In this document: positions 57,501 through 61,513 of the stretch, in pieces
Layout of the letters: every line of letters begins with the position of its first letter
How positions within the stretch are numbered: position 1 is the stretch's first letter
From: Lentzea terrae
Lineage (GTDB): Bacteria > Actinomycetota > Actinomycetes > Mycobacteriales > Pseudonocardiaceae
Assembly (NCBI RefSeq): GCF_003265345.1
Contig: NZ_QFWW01000020.1
Location: 185,743 to 249,479, forward strand
DNA: 63,737 nucleotides
Reading direction: 5' to 3'
The notes under the pieces: model-generated
Databases searched by the model: none
Told to the model about the DNA's origin: nothing
The model's input: only the letters and a program-made list of their open reading frames with translations
Made by a program: the position numbers and the translations under genes

Positions 57501-59801
57501 GGCCTGCGCGACGAGTACCTCGAGACCGGTGCGGTGAAGCCGATCTTCCAGCACCAGGACGGCAAGGGACGCGTCGTCAACGACAACTCCCTCATGACCG
57601 CCGGGATCGACGCGCCGGACGCGACGCTCAAACCGCGGCACCTGGAGCTCGTCGAGAACCGGATGGCGGCGCTGCAGTCGCACAACCCGCCGCAGCCGAC
57701 GACTGTCGACTCGGACCTGCCCGCACCGAACATGCCCAAGCGCGAGCGTCCGGACACAGTGGACGGTGACGCGAACAAGCGTCTCCGCGAGGACGCGGTC
57801 GCGCTGGTGAACGAGCGCGGCGTGCACAACGCGGCGTTCGGGAACCTGGCGAACGGGCGGACGCTGACGCCGATCACGGCAGCGAACTACCTGCAGCGCA
57901 CCAAGGACAGCATCGCGAACAACGAGCCGCCGGCGTTCGTGGTCAGCATGATCGTCCGGGCGAGCGAGCTGAACCAGCTCGACGACGTCATCAACGGCGT
58001 CATGGCCAACACCGGCGACATGAACGGCCGCGTGGCGTTCGTGCTCGGCGTGAACGCGGCGTCGCAGCAGGACATCGACAACGCGCTGGCGGCCGCGGCA
58101 CCGACGGTCAACGGCCGCACCGAGCCGATCGCCCTGGTGAGCGTTCCGCACGGGCCGAAAGGCTTCAAGTTCGGCCAGACCCGCAACGCGACGCTGCAGA
58201 GCAACGCGCACGAGTACGCGGTGACGGCGTTGGCGGCCAACGGAACCCACCCGTACGTGTCGATCATGGACTTCGACGCGGGCGACCGCAGGACGCGCGC
58301 GGGCGGACACGTCTTCAGCCACGTCGAGCAGCTCATGCACGCCGAGGAGGTTGGCCCGGCCGACGGTCCGGACATCCCGGCGCCGTTGCGTCCGTTGCTG
58401 GTCGGCGGCGGCTACCGCGTGGCCATCACGCCGGAGCAGCTGCATGCGGATGTGCTGGCGCGCATCGAGAGTGACTCGAAGACCACGGACGCGCAGAAGC
58501 AGATCTTCCGGGACAAGCTCGACGAGCCGGACTTCGCGGACCGCTTCGTGCACCTGATCGACGCGGACATGCACGCCCGCCGCAACCAGCAGGGCATCCA
58601 CCCGTTGCTGCCCTACACGCCGGAACCGAACCTGTTCTTCGACGCGCTGGTCCCGCTCGCCGACCCGTCGGTGCAGTTCGGTGAGGGCGCGGCGGAGTTC
58701 GGGCAGCTGAGCTCGTCGCTCAACAAGTTCCACGCCGTGGAGATCGCCGGGCACTACGACCCGCGCACGCCGGAGGAGAAGGCCGGGACGGTCCCGACCG
58801 ACACCGACAAGCTGGCCGCGGCAGCCGAGCTCGTCCGGGTGGACGTGCAGAACAACCGCGACCCCGTGCGCGGTCAGGCGTTCACCGCGGACTTCGTGTC
58901 GGGCGACACCGGCACGGACCTGTCCAGGATCGCCTACGGCCTGATCAAGGACGGCAAGCTGCCGCAGTCGCACACCGCGCTGCCGAACGTGAGCGAGCGG
59001 TTCTTCGACGGCAAGGCGGCCAAGCAGGGCACCAAGTTCGCCGACGAACGCGAGCGGCTCTCGACCGGTGAGCACCGGATCACCGAGCCGTTCCGCCCGC
59101 CGGCCGACGGGCAGACGTCCAGCACGTGGAACCCGCCGCGCAAGATGGAGACGCAGCTCGGCGCACCGGCGAAGAACCGGATGAGCCCGGCGGTGTCGGC
59201 GCCGCTGCCCGCGCCGTTCGGCCAGCAGCAGGCGGGTGTCCAGAAGGACCAGAAGGTCGTGGCGGCGCACGGGCTCGTGGCGTCCGATCACGTCAACAAC
59301 ACCCTGCGCCAGCTGCGGTACCTGAACGAGGACGTGCTGGTCCGCCAGCCTGTGCCGCCGACGACCAGGAACGGCCTCTACGCCGCGATCGGGCAGGCCA
59401 GGAACATCGACCCAGGCGTGTTGCGTCAGCAGGTGGTCAGCCTCGCGGCCACGCATCAGGCGGTGAGCAGGGCCGTCGCCGACTTCACCGTCAGCCGGCA
59501 GATGCACCAGGGCCATCTGGCCGGCGCGCTGGTGGAGAACGTGAACTGGCACATGCAGTCCGACGCCGGGGAGAACGCCGGCGCGGGCAACGCACGCGAC
59601 CTGGTCGGGCACCTGATCGCGACCCAGCTGAGCGTGAACGTGCGGATCCACCAGGGCGGCGGCAACCCCGTGCTGCTCCGGCCGATGGGGCCGCCGTTCG
59701 AGGAGACGGTCGACATCGAGATGGTGCTGAACGGCCGCCAGGTGACCTATCGGCCACACCAGGGCCCTCAGGGGCTACACCAGGACGAACCGATGCTTTA
59801 G
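39597..59801 (+). CDS. Giant multidomain ESX effector (6734 residues)
   Basis: One uninterrupted frame of 20.2 kb; the ATG has GGAG upstream. Order of parts: a P/T/S-rich start; an EspC-like helical hairpin at about 45-140; Pro/Gly/Thr-rich repeats at about 145-970; an ADP-ribosyl cyclase-like domain at about 975-1135; zincin 1 (HETLH at 1431-1435, then YLGIPDEY); a glycosyltransferase-A-like region (RN motif, then QDFDTG at about 1762); six beta-rich repeats beginning near 2481, 2715, 2978, 3256, 3534 and 3794; a coiled coil at about 3978-4218; zincin 2 (HETLH at 4525-4529) with a second GT-like region; a helical insert at about 5563-5788; zincin 3 (HEVGH at 5962-5966) with a third GT-like region (MDFDAG at about 6224) to the end. 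It is last in the PE/PPE/EspG operon and probably exported by this ESX system as a toxin. Domain calls beyond the zincins are inference. Confidence 0.85.
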   Translation: MAKGNTNPTPPPSSSNPNPTPSPTPSPTGTGGGGPTGNSGFSMSDSSMQGLQNKAGDLGSRLSAISSGLRGLNFSGNALGPIGLFAVPALNASNDNAISQADKGAKAFTDVQSKLKATLETHVQTDTKIGQDLKSVDTSTNAKPPPGAANTTLGNNTQGGPKVQGPGTIAGGTGYTGGGQKGPGGGPVAPPPNVKGGTGPVGTGGSKAPGGGPVAPPPSIKGGTGPVGTGGSKAPAGGPAVGAPPNIKGGAGPVNNPTTPANFVPKDVKVPTGPTGGPIGAGPVGGPVGATPGSRPNTPGGGAKGPANFTPKDVKVPTGPTAGPIGGPVGATPGSRPNTPGGGAKGPANFTPKDVKVPTGPTAGATPGSNTPGGGAKGPANFVPKDVKVPTGPTATPPGPQSAVTSPSTGAGPRNFTPTAGATPGAGMGAAPPMAPGGTPAAGAPADRSTKYNAPGSGGKGVFDAPKPATPDTISKAPKDSSATPGPAPTSTPGAGTTPKPGGVPTTPGATPGSAPTVPPGATPGSTPTTPGQQTAVTAPSQSGPRGATPTPTAPAATPGAMPPAAPPAAAPPPGATGTDRTSKYTGGTGAGKGVFDAPKPPTPDNTITRAPGTSPSTPPPAPKPTSFTPPPATVPPTSTSTPSPTPATPPVNTPGANPNTASPNQARPTPAAPPVNAPSPNAPSSANTPSPRPDTAPSAQTPKADTAPPAQTRPAPSPTPSPSTNVPPVNTPSPKPETNVPPANTPPVNAPKPDTNVPPANTASPKPETNAPPAQTKPTPDTNTAPPAQTRPAPAPAVNAPPANVPAANVPAANTPNPNWPNTNTPPPAAPAAGPRAVPGGWMPDTDTGQKTPAAAPVTDTTNVNAMWPPAGPRPGSVPNVPGVVGPPQGIFAPNRPAADALRPIAEASPPAQPRPTPTTPQPPAVQPEKKPFEPPKPGPSPDPFPVEPIKASPNLLDLLDPRGYPGTTNHNSPGNYKADAAWPATTIDGKPWADLQNLTPEESRKWIDKLRNVLASKPDGAFFWSGNYYDSDGNRISVMNEAEYMAKADGRNTLEGTLDDKAIKLPGWGNTSPEGKAVWDSVSASLAHGASGDVYVLLGPSRRPDNVFHMTEFPILQQNPNVNRVITIDVHTKEETVIYTANTPPAPDNTDTRSAPPMPGDIGTSPDADTKPDTKPDTDTDTNASAQNTQPQNNQAQNTPAPNTTADNGPAPTRDAPVTPPPAPPAREPNLNPDGTRKDVPKVGAPPAMTPPTPESHQGKDVLTDGSWRHDPAKTADWSNPSNPADRSTWADRRNDTDVRTVDVTVHDVRTDSTPSNIKSYQGLINYDLRRIETTPGNFVQEYTVKVHVDPAANVDPDAVQQVKDNATNGVNSLLNQGFRLPSGDQFHLNLEFTDNAADAHTTIKVDPDNPNVDQTHWNPDTSPEVLAHETLHYLGIPDEYKDTSRVFQQHDTNSGVHQNDGGLMGADVHLPDPGIRPRHLWLIENTANSQVMVPDTTINTPGPATVPPPADWKPNPSTETAPTPATDPRPDADTRAMPKRDAWDSDSDSDAETAPEQNKRPKHDGAPFDPGNVAGPSTIDSDAMDVDQDSQVDDLANALNDLSLSNVQYNQAFANLANDGFDLPTKDNYLAKLKESVEADKRPSFVVNMIVSHTELGKINDVINSITADAGPTGKDMVFVVGVNGPNGSAATIDASITQANNSVSGRPEPIALVPLPTFDPAKGFPFGTMRNETMHSPATTFAIGAMNGKDTHPYISFQDFDTGSRKVTGDQKDIFNHFKDSLNPPGAGPIRPVLYSGGYRVGDPAALVNDTQTRIDKERAKINNDPKLSADKKAEKLEELRVAEQQIRQPDFAEKFQQAMSDDMDARSRQKDSAPLLPYSPEPNLFIDASVTVVAPDVKFSKDANEFGGLSQSINQFAGNEIAEIHQNQLPKPEFTEDVKQAKAQLEADIAAQGGKPSPAQAQVLASLDAEIKAKDARAAADPGFKDSSAQLVVDAGIEVDLKTNRNPYRGENFTSDFVNGAVGTDLSRLALGFAKSEGKSWPQSHVALTSVTSRMYAGVPDATGKLDPQADRAAKSDVSGAKIRDEFQDRKPGKDGTPNPKNKPHSEREAQQLKVHGDQPTGGWNPSDADAKKLGVQDKNTLSTAVSAPVAGHGHMGIDPTAKNEKMAAMLNLALSSNTSNVTRTFGTLEHGVLPIADPPRQDGMFNAVHDAMVKDAKANPPGAKKGKPAPEIKSATDLRAGAIQKGSIASPAITKQIANFRQEHGLENGHLVNALIEPNAAPQADTTAQEIDADKIADNAKAAKAEELAAKLLATEIGRPLTIHGPNGPQTFEPFYEPRPETNSKSKPADIKKAENWRPPAFPPPLELDAHPQPNGKTHFTPHDLGEGPSHRAAPPAPDTQTPDVETRPAPQRPTPNPVIPMTTTAPQPVGQVPNTNLPSFFQDNKALGSITPTDVRGADAVVNEIQGIKPDDQARIKNSLENDFETFLGNGRNFQVKIGNAWFEANVRAEMHADTNTAVQDAADTKVDKNFQAAAASTTTNTIATANDVGASATAGVAMGPYGSLGGKAALATPAVSQATTNTTTEQRAIKGSDDGSKKVTVPVSFEITVTDAAGNPRQFATLNSGPDVTLQVPTDLSTIVDSGKSSDVVTPTDAAWGTKVENAVPEAVVVNDSGKAFNDVAAKLHPSITKVGSPGREALQNFLSPTSIRNNLPAMLGGFVTSPDLISPHASKGGAVQMTATLKDAKLVGTHDNAALDLKDTSAWGSSVSATTKTGFDVTAGFGGNIGVPGQVGGTVGATATYSARTAEGVNAGTSSSRKTGIGVKNETGLYEVTAEVEVRTPAGDSVKIPVTTHMRMGLHEAGAVGLPTPDGTRNTITDAATADTKFLPPYLADTLAAGNAKVGEFVPATKVQGQVEGALRDLPGFGKFLPQWNNPDANPRSGKGQSFADVAEQLANQRKLTANLSPAALKANMDSLLGPGVQVQLKNSGKTTNTYVNVTVKAKLTNPKHLGQADARPVSDSTTTGPKLDANTSTTKGWTGGVQGRVNIPVKTGVASLTPAPQVGASYTHSWTDKTTAGPAVSSTSANPGSPDAQVFQQDVEFEVEITSFTRPRTWVRNIVPGAPGFHSPEVKTVAKTGAGLDKIDGKVNLWVSDGSTLKTNPGNGFKPGDPRSTKIENSPTVKDLLNPKEARPKSPEFLHVEAVANTTALRDQAIDALNRAANGDSALTVPGTASRAQIDKMFSPENIKANLQRLVDTGIQEQGLKYDRRVTDRSGAIGISVKLGEAKLVSISDTTGTDNSVSGGYKAGESSSTSRSVDLTAGINVPVRPNVTPPPAGTPSQPSGSGGAAVTGKVTPWSDSKTESNEIGGNVDRGKTTPGDARTVLVQIDAEFTIVGESRAGNFVHGGTPNAEGVTVNMPKSVFVRVSEDVARELGALPTVTPNVPKPDFPKMAPPSTVAVGEPGALGLSNVESVPNLSGVVNDLTSKLATNTKKFGSDALVPDSVLEDSMSNLQRIVDLNSPASVKAMIDSALDGGVPLLVHQPGTFGKDSYQVTLRAKAGEPKFDQVVNDGVDMSHNSGGSRKESSGQGRGTGWGVGVRAPGLAAPGSANPKVSGTAGASVGANIGGGKSSSVTTSTQEAFSHTRTASGPAAQYTVPVEFELVVEKGSKEIAKAESGRQEMVVRTHADNQKVSQPTSGRGNPQPYMSAASRRGSEFGTPEATFAFQQDSRATQLPATASVENLRGAKDLRDAAVKALTEAGAGKGLTGKGTGAVNSLFSTLSPENLQPHLPSMLSGPLPVPGLKEAALTFGQDADVKVYAKLVNPQLGSLSDSVKIENPLTTKTTETSGEAKVSETADVSVGLAQGSAAVKQGTDPKDTVNFGTGGVEARHAGEDSAAVSGGPAQAEGGNIKPADASRTGLVQFDVEYRVVATIGGKTGVVDLTVPGSAGVRMPATEVETVLKHDLGDSLKDAQTEVKKAADDWRTAEQTVETARHEAQDAINEAAAVLARTDQPLGNAATALNTAIDAHLDAEAKLPPLEAAAAATQADVARTRATIQELNPQITSLSQDALSTKDALDDAQIEGAPQAELDRLSQEADAAHTALTDAQQQLTDAHADLDTQRKAAADARAALQAQQQVVAQADRARADAEAAHQQLADERAAAEKAITDAETKLDDARRTADAKQQAWWDAKANVDREVDAFNTASSTPPPVPPKDTAAGTSTDTAADVDERPLPPTPQPDTETTGNASGGTSASANAGLDQKPLPPLPPNSSAAETNRSGAEASTSRQAPPPAPPAPPAPPAPNTGTKSSTDAKSEAPPKKVRSGGAPPATTPPTPESHQGKNVLTDESWRHDPARTADWFAPSDPADRSTWADRRDNENVRTVSQVVHDVRTDSTPSNLKSYKGLINYDLRRIETSPGNFVQEYTVKVHLDAAKDVGPEVVEQVKRDAAKGVHDLLNQGYRLPSGDQFHLNLEFTPTKAEAHTSVKVDPDNPNVDQTHWQPGTSPEVLAHETLHYLGVPDEYSDTSRVFQQHDTNSGVHQDDGGMMGTDVHLDNPGLRPRHLWLVERTATSQVMVPDTTINPAGPATVPPPPGWTPSADTKSDTRTGTHHNTDVEGDTRPMKRPRDENSSANDRKSKRTAGAQTWADPGNVTPIIEVPSIGRANFRYNQAFADLVNSTSPELPTKDSYLGKLKESVDENKQPSFVVNMIVSHAKLNEVGNDIEAVVQSITADAGDLKNNMVFVVGVNGKAADKAAIRQAIDTANAKIAGRPEAIALVPLDNPAPTGKTVTFPYGKMRNETMTSTATKYAVGAMLDKGSHPYISIQDFDTGSRKVTGNETDIFNHFTESLNTDVGPVRPLMFAGGYRVDNVPKFLSDINDRIVAEQRKLDEEAPGLAAEKAALPKNNPDALKAYKKKQNAHDNANADLVKARAYVVRPDFVDRFHQAMHDDMDARVRQSGVSPLLPYMPEPNLFVDAVVPLVDPDVKFSDNAAEFNGLSQSMNTFAATEIVEINKHKSFADISPETKANAEALQAELRERVSDIASGSAVDGATNRNPYRGQSFATDFVHGAVGTDLSRIGLSFAKQEGADWAQSHVNFDSVPGRFFGGPPGAADRAAKQGTSPANIRSDFKSKPHQEREPQQVKYHTYTDRDPQTGHQTHVSTQGGWTPSPEDARKLGWQDKNTLDKNVSVPLKDGFGYSGIDPEATTDPTAMDVDAPPAKGKKGKQPKKTAAEKRAEAAAREALLPTIDSQTKQHKMAAMLDLALSDNNSDVTRTFGTLQDGVLPLALPPRQDGLFTAVHQAMGSPANQSPESLREGAVQQGWDASTSTTTDIARFKQEHDLANGHLVVALVEPGPAPRTEIHPKFEPGTGDVAVDHTSTPGEDVTAEELAEHAAADAEATAEDHAKTAKAEELAVKLLATELGRPIRVHGTGWPADAIQPFVESTQPALDIYAHANPNGKTSFSAHPEPGPATQLGSGMADLTLDSDVDADGDTDMEVNEDVESRPAPPRPAPQPPSAPALASPSTHTELDNRLADLTANAMATASPMAKLVEMKLQSDPRKYVQSEAGLHLLHASVVLDTKTDEIADMIRDHGVEAVARTFNKAFERPIIETAQLQQFADISNPGNRAKFDEWAHQLWSTVNGADGLNADPDQVAADIFNHDKGYNRAFNFAQEAALAGIMGAPPLADVVSGRPAPEADASSQAAWLFQVFSEAQIITADGTDRASQFGALVEQHRADLESKLGPLSEQRIKEMRQELVDMAMLDDDIAAPSAPPVETATGSPNPLHSTATSAPWFDPQHPVSSQAIADARATTPATSWVRGEDSGVLDSTTVGPQGIKMQAWRGPIAYDNRVLDVDGVPVRDFTVRLHLDHAPGDIQDRTRAGVEEMFNQGYRLPSGEQFHVTVEFTDNPNDAHATINVTDDPEGRANQLTWPAHTDSRRLAHEVGHFLGLRDEYLETGAVKPIFQHQDGKGRVVNDNSLMTAGIDAPDATLKPRHLELVENRMAALQSHNPPQPTTVDSDLPAPNMPKRERPDTVDGDANKRLREDAVALVNERGVHNAAFGNLANGRTLTPITAANYLQRTKDSIANNEPPAFVVSMIVRASELNQLDDVINGVMANTGDMNGRVAFVLGVNAASQQDIDNALAAAAPTVNGRTEPIALVSVPHGPKGFKFGQTRNATLQSNAHEYAVTALAANGTHPYVSIMDFDAGDRRTRAGGHVFSHVEQLMHAEEVGPADGPDIPAPLRPLLVGGGYRVAITPEQLHADVLARIESDSKTTDAQKQIFRDKLDEPDFADRFVHLIDADMHARRNQQGIHPLLPYTPEPNLFFDALVPLADPSVQFGEGAAEFGQLSSSLNKFHAVEIAGHYDPRTPEEKAGTVPTDTDKLAAAAELVRVDVQNNRDPVRGQAFTADFVSGDTGTDLSRIAYGLIKDGKLPQSHTALPNVSERFFDGKAAKQGTKFADERERLSTGEHRITEPFRPPADGQTSSTWNPPRKMETQLGAPAKNRMSPAVSAPLPAPFGQQQAGVQKDQKVVAAHGLVASDHVNNTLRQLRYLNEDVLVRQPVPPTTRNGLYAAIGQARNIDPGVLRQQVVSLAATHQAVSRAVADFTVSRQMHQGHLAGALVENVNWHMQSDAGENAGAGNARDLVGHLIATQLSVNVRIHQGGGNPVLLRPMGPPFEETVDIEMVLNGRQVTYRPHQGPQGLHQDEPML
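40030..42430 (+). repeat. Pro/Gly/Thr/Asn-rich repeat region of the giant gene
   Basis: Several repeat families occur in sequence: three copies of a KGPGGGPVAPPP(N/S)(I/V)KGG unit (40130-40350); about four copies of a 35-40 residue unit containing NF(T/V)PKDVKVPTGPT (40380-40800), nearly identical at DNA level; two copies of a (S)KYxxGxGxGKGVFDAPKP unit (40940-41400); and a long run of PPxNxPxPNT-type short repeats (41500-42060). It is a disordered tether between the secretion domain and the first toxin-type domain. Confidence 0.85.
42520..43000 (+). other. Domain: ADP-ribosyl cyclase/CD38-like (NAD-consuming) region of the giant protein
   Basis: Residues about 975-1135. In order: FFWSGNYY (Trp1026), NTLEGTL (Glu1057), VWDSVSASLAHGASGDVYVLL (Trp1081, in two overlapping parts), and HMTEFPIL (Glu1114). 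CD38/BST-1 enzymes show FWS, TLEDTL, FWxxVSxxFAxxAxxxVxVML and SVEVxxL in the same order, with W, E, W, E forming the active site. This pattern match suggests NAD glycohydrolase or cyclase activity, an established toxin mode in bacteria. No disulfide cysteines of the animal enzymes are present. Confidence 0.6.
43330..46780 (+). repeat. Module 1 of 3 in the giant protein: zincin + GT-A-like + terminal domain
   Basis: Residues about 1245-2395. The zincin has LAHETLHYLGIPDEY and a following GGLMGADVH Met-turn. The GT-A-like part has FVVNMIVSH as a first strand, FGTMRNETM, and the DxD-like QDFDTG. A last subdomain begins RQDGMFNAVHDAM and ends near HFTPH. The same three parts recur in modules 2 and 3 in the same order. 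Confidence 0.7.
46990..51530 (+). repeat. Six tandem beta-rich repeats of about 234-278 residues in the giant protein
   Basis: Each repeat starts with a short amphipathic helix (for example LKANMDSLL, IKANLQRLV, VKAMIDSAL, LQPHLPSML). Then come a strand of the form xVTVxAKL, a Gly/Ser/Thr/Ala-rich alternating segment (such as GFDVTAGFGGNIGVPG or ASVGANIGGGKSSS), and a closing pair of strands such as VTVPVSFEITVT or YTVPVEFELVVE. Start residues are near 2481, 2715, 2978, 3256, 3534 and 3794. The alternating glycine-rich strands recall aerolysin-type pore hairpins, but this is an impression, not a match. Confidence 0.6.
51530..52250 (+). other. Coiled-coil region of the giant protein
   Basis: Residues about 3978-4218: continuous Ala/Glu/Lys/Gln/Asp-rich heptads (TEVKKAADDWRTAEQTVE through DAETKLDDARRTADAKQQ), about 240 residues, without proline except one short break. 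It separates the beta repeats from module 2 and could act as a rod or dimerisation element. Confidence 0.75.
52600..55990 (+). repeat. Module 2 of 3 in the giant protein: zincin + GT-A-like + terminal domain
   Basis: Residues about 4335-5465. The zincin (LAHETLHYLGVPDEY, then GGMMGTDVH) is almost the same as in module 1, and the surrounding DNA is clearly homologous, which points to a relatively recent duplication. The GT-A-like part keeps FVVNMIVSH, YGKMRNETM and QDFDTG. It ends with RQDGLFTAVHQAM and a conserved LAVKLLATELGRPI helix. Confidence 0.7.
57000..59801 (+). repeat. Module 3 of 3 in the giant protein: zincin + GT-A-like + terminal domain
   Basis: Residues about 5802-6734. This is the most diverged copy: the zincin reads LAHEVGHFLGLRDEY followed by NSLMTAG, and the GT-A-like part FVVSMIVRA, FGQTRNATL and MDFDAGD. 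The terminal subdomain starts RNGLYAAIGQA. Active-site residues are retained, so the three copies may have distinct targets. Confidence 0.7.
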
Positions 59802-59802
59802 C

Positions 59803-60693
59803 GTGACGCGGGTGAACGAGTTCGCGGAGGCGCTCCGGTCGGCGATCACGAACCGTGGTCTCGGCCTGGAGCGACTCCGGGAACACCTCTCCCAGCACGG
59901 CGTGTCGGTGTCGCTCGCGACCCTGAGCTACTGGCAGACGGGCCGCAGCCGGCCGGAGCGCAAGAAGTCGCTGCAGGCCGTCGTCCACTTGGAACACATC
60001 CTGCAGGTGCCGCCTGGCCACCTCTCCGAGCTGCTCGGCCCACCCCGGCCGCGTGGCCGCTGGCTGCGCAGGGCTCCGGCGCCGATGTCGGCGTTCTGGC
60101 CGGCACCGTCCCAGGTCGAGCAGGCGCTGGACGACATGGAGACGCGCTGGGACGACCAGCTGATCCGGGTCAGCCAGCAGGACTTCGTGACCATCGGCGC
60201 CGACCGCACCGAGCGGTCGTTCCGCTCCAGGCAGGTGCTCTCGGCCTCGATGAACGGGCCCGACCGGTGGGTCGTGATCATGCACATCGACGAGCACGAC
60301 CGGCCGTTGCCGGTGGTCAGGGCCCTGAAGAACTGCCAGATCGGGCGGCTGGTGCAGGACGAGGCGCAGGGTCTCCTGGTCGCCGAGCTGCTGTTCGACA
60401 AGGTGCTGCGCAAGGGCGAGAGCATCGTGATCGAACACGAGCTGGTGAACGTGGCGCCGTGTCCACTTGCGACGAACTACGAGCGCAAGTTCCGGCTGCC
60501 GGCCCGGGAGTACGTGCTGGAGGTGACCTTCGAAGGGGCGCCGCCTGCTTCGGTGGTTCAGCTCGCGGACAACACATCCGTGGATCCGAGCCGGACGTTG
60601 CTGGACGTCGCTCTCGACGTGCAGCCCGGAGTTCGCGGATTCAGCTGGTCTTGGGACGTAAAAGTGAAACAGGACTTAAAAGTTACACATTAA
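59803..60693 (+). CDS. XRE-type helix-turn-helix protein
   Basis: 296 residues from a GTG at 59803, one base after the giant gene's stop; a GTG at 59812 is possible. Residues 5-70 form a Cro/C1-type HTH (LERLREHLSQHGVSVSLATLSYWQTGRSRPER). The remaining 200 residues are a beta-rich domain of unknown function with several Trp and paired strands (DRWVVIMHIDEHDRPLPVV, SIVIEHELVN). It may be co-transcribed with the giant effector. It could sense a ligand or control the effector operon; no evidence decides this. Confidence 0.7.
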   Translation: MTRVNEFAEALRSAITNRGLGLERLREHLSQHGVSVSLATLSYWQTGRSRPERKKSLQAVVHLEHILQVPPGHLSELLGPPRPRGRWLRRAPAPMSAFWPAPSQVEQALDDMETRWDDQLIRVSQQDFVTIGADRTERSFRSRQVLSASMNGPDRWVVIMHIDEHDRPLPVVRALKNCQIGRLVQDEAQGLLVAELLFDKVLRKGESIVIEHELVNVAPCPLATNYERKFRLPAREYVLEVTFEGAPPASVVQLADNTSVDPSRTLLDVALDVQPGVRGFSWSWDVKVKQDLKVTH

Positions 60694-60752
60694 CGCGGCA
60701 CTCGTCGGCGATTTGGATTCGGGCCACCCTGCAACCAAGGAGGCCTTTCGCC

Positions 60753-61435
60753 ATGAGGAAGGTTCTTGCCGTTTTCTGCGGCTTCGGGGTGGCGTTCGCG
60801 GTGCTCACCGCACCTGCCGCCACTGCCGATCCCGTCGCCGACGCATTGGCCCGTGATCTCGGGATCAGTGCCTCGGAAGCTCGCACGCGACTTGCCCAGC
60901 AAGCTCGTGCGCACGCTGTATCTGCTCGCTTGTCAGTTTCCGGCGCCGGACGTTGGTTCGACGCCGCTTCGGGCCGGTTGACGGTGGCGGTCACCCGTCC
61001 TGAGGATGCCGCCGCGGTGCGCGCTGCCGGGGCTGAGGCCCAGCTGGTGTCTCGGTCCGCGGCCGACCTTGCTGTTCTGTGCGCACTGGTTCTGGTGGCC
61101 GGACGTTCAGCAATGGCGAGGACTACCCGATCCGTGACTTCGAGGTCGCGGTCAGCCGGATCTCGTCTTCGGCTTCCGGTGCCGCTGCTGCTTCGGTGAC
61201 CGTGCAGGTCGATGCGACGCACACGTGCGCGCAGGGCCTGAACATCACGCTGGTCGGGCCGAGCGGACAGTGGTATCCGCTGCAACGTTACGACGGCTAT
61301 CCGTGCACTCCGTTGCAGCCCAAGGCGTTCACGGTTCGGGTGAACGAGCGGGCCGCCGGCACCTGGACGTTGCGCATCGGCGACAACGGGCCTGCTGACA
61401 TCGGGCTGTTGTCAGGCTGGTCGATCACGGTGTAA
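60753..61435 (+). pseudogene. Remnant of a secreted serine protease: signal/pro-region fused out of frame to a P-domain
   Basis: AAGGAGG nine bases upstream and a clean signal peptide (MRKVLAVFCGFGVAFAVLTAPAATA in two parts) open a streptogrisin-type pro-region (DALARDLGISASEARTRL..., WFDAASGRLTVAV). Near 61070 the frame changes and the sequence becomes a proprotein-convertase-type P-domain (GRTFSNGEDYPI ... TWTLRIGDNGPADIGLLSGW) that ends at 61435. The trypsin-like catalytic domain expected between them is absent, and the two parts are in different frames. An internal deletion has therefore inactivated the gene. The ribosome site and signal peptide are intact, which suggests fairly recent loss. 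Confidence 0.75.
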
Positions 61436-61440
61436 CTGCC

Positions 61441-61484
61441 GAGGACGGGTGTTCCCCTGCGCCTATCGGGGAACACCCGTCCTC
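61441..61484. terminator. Bidirectional terminator, perfect 17-bp stem
   Basis: GAGGACGGGTGTTCCCC pairs exactly with GGGGAACACCCGTCCTC across a 10-nt loop. It lies between the rightward protease remnant (stop 61435) and the leftward RlpA-like gene (stop 61514), so it serves both. Confidence 0.88.
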
Positions 61485-61513
61485 AGTGGACTTCTTCTGG
61501 CCGATCTGCTGGA

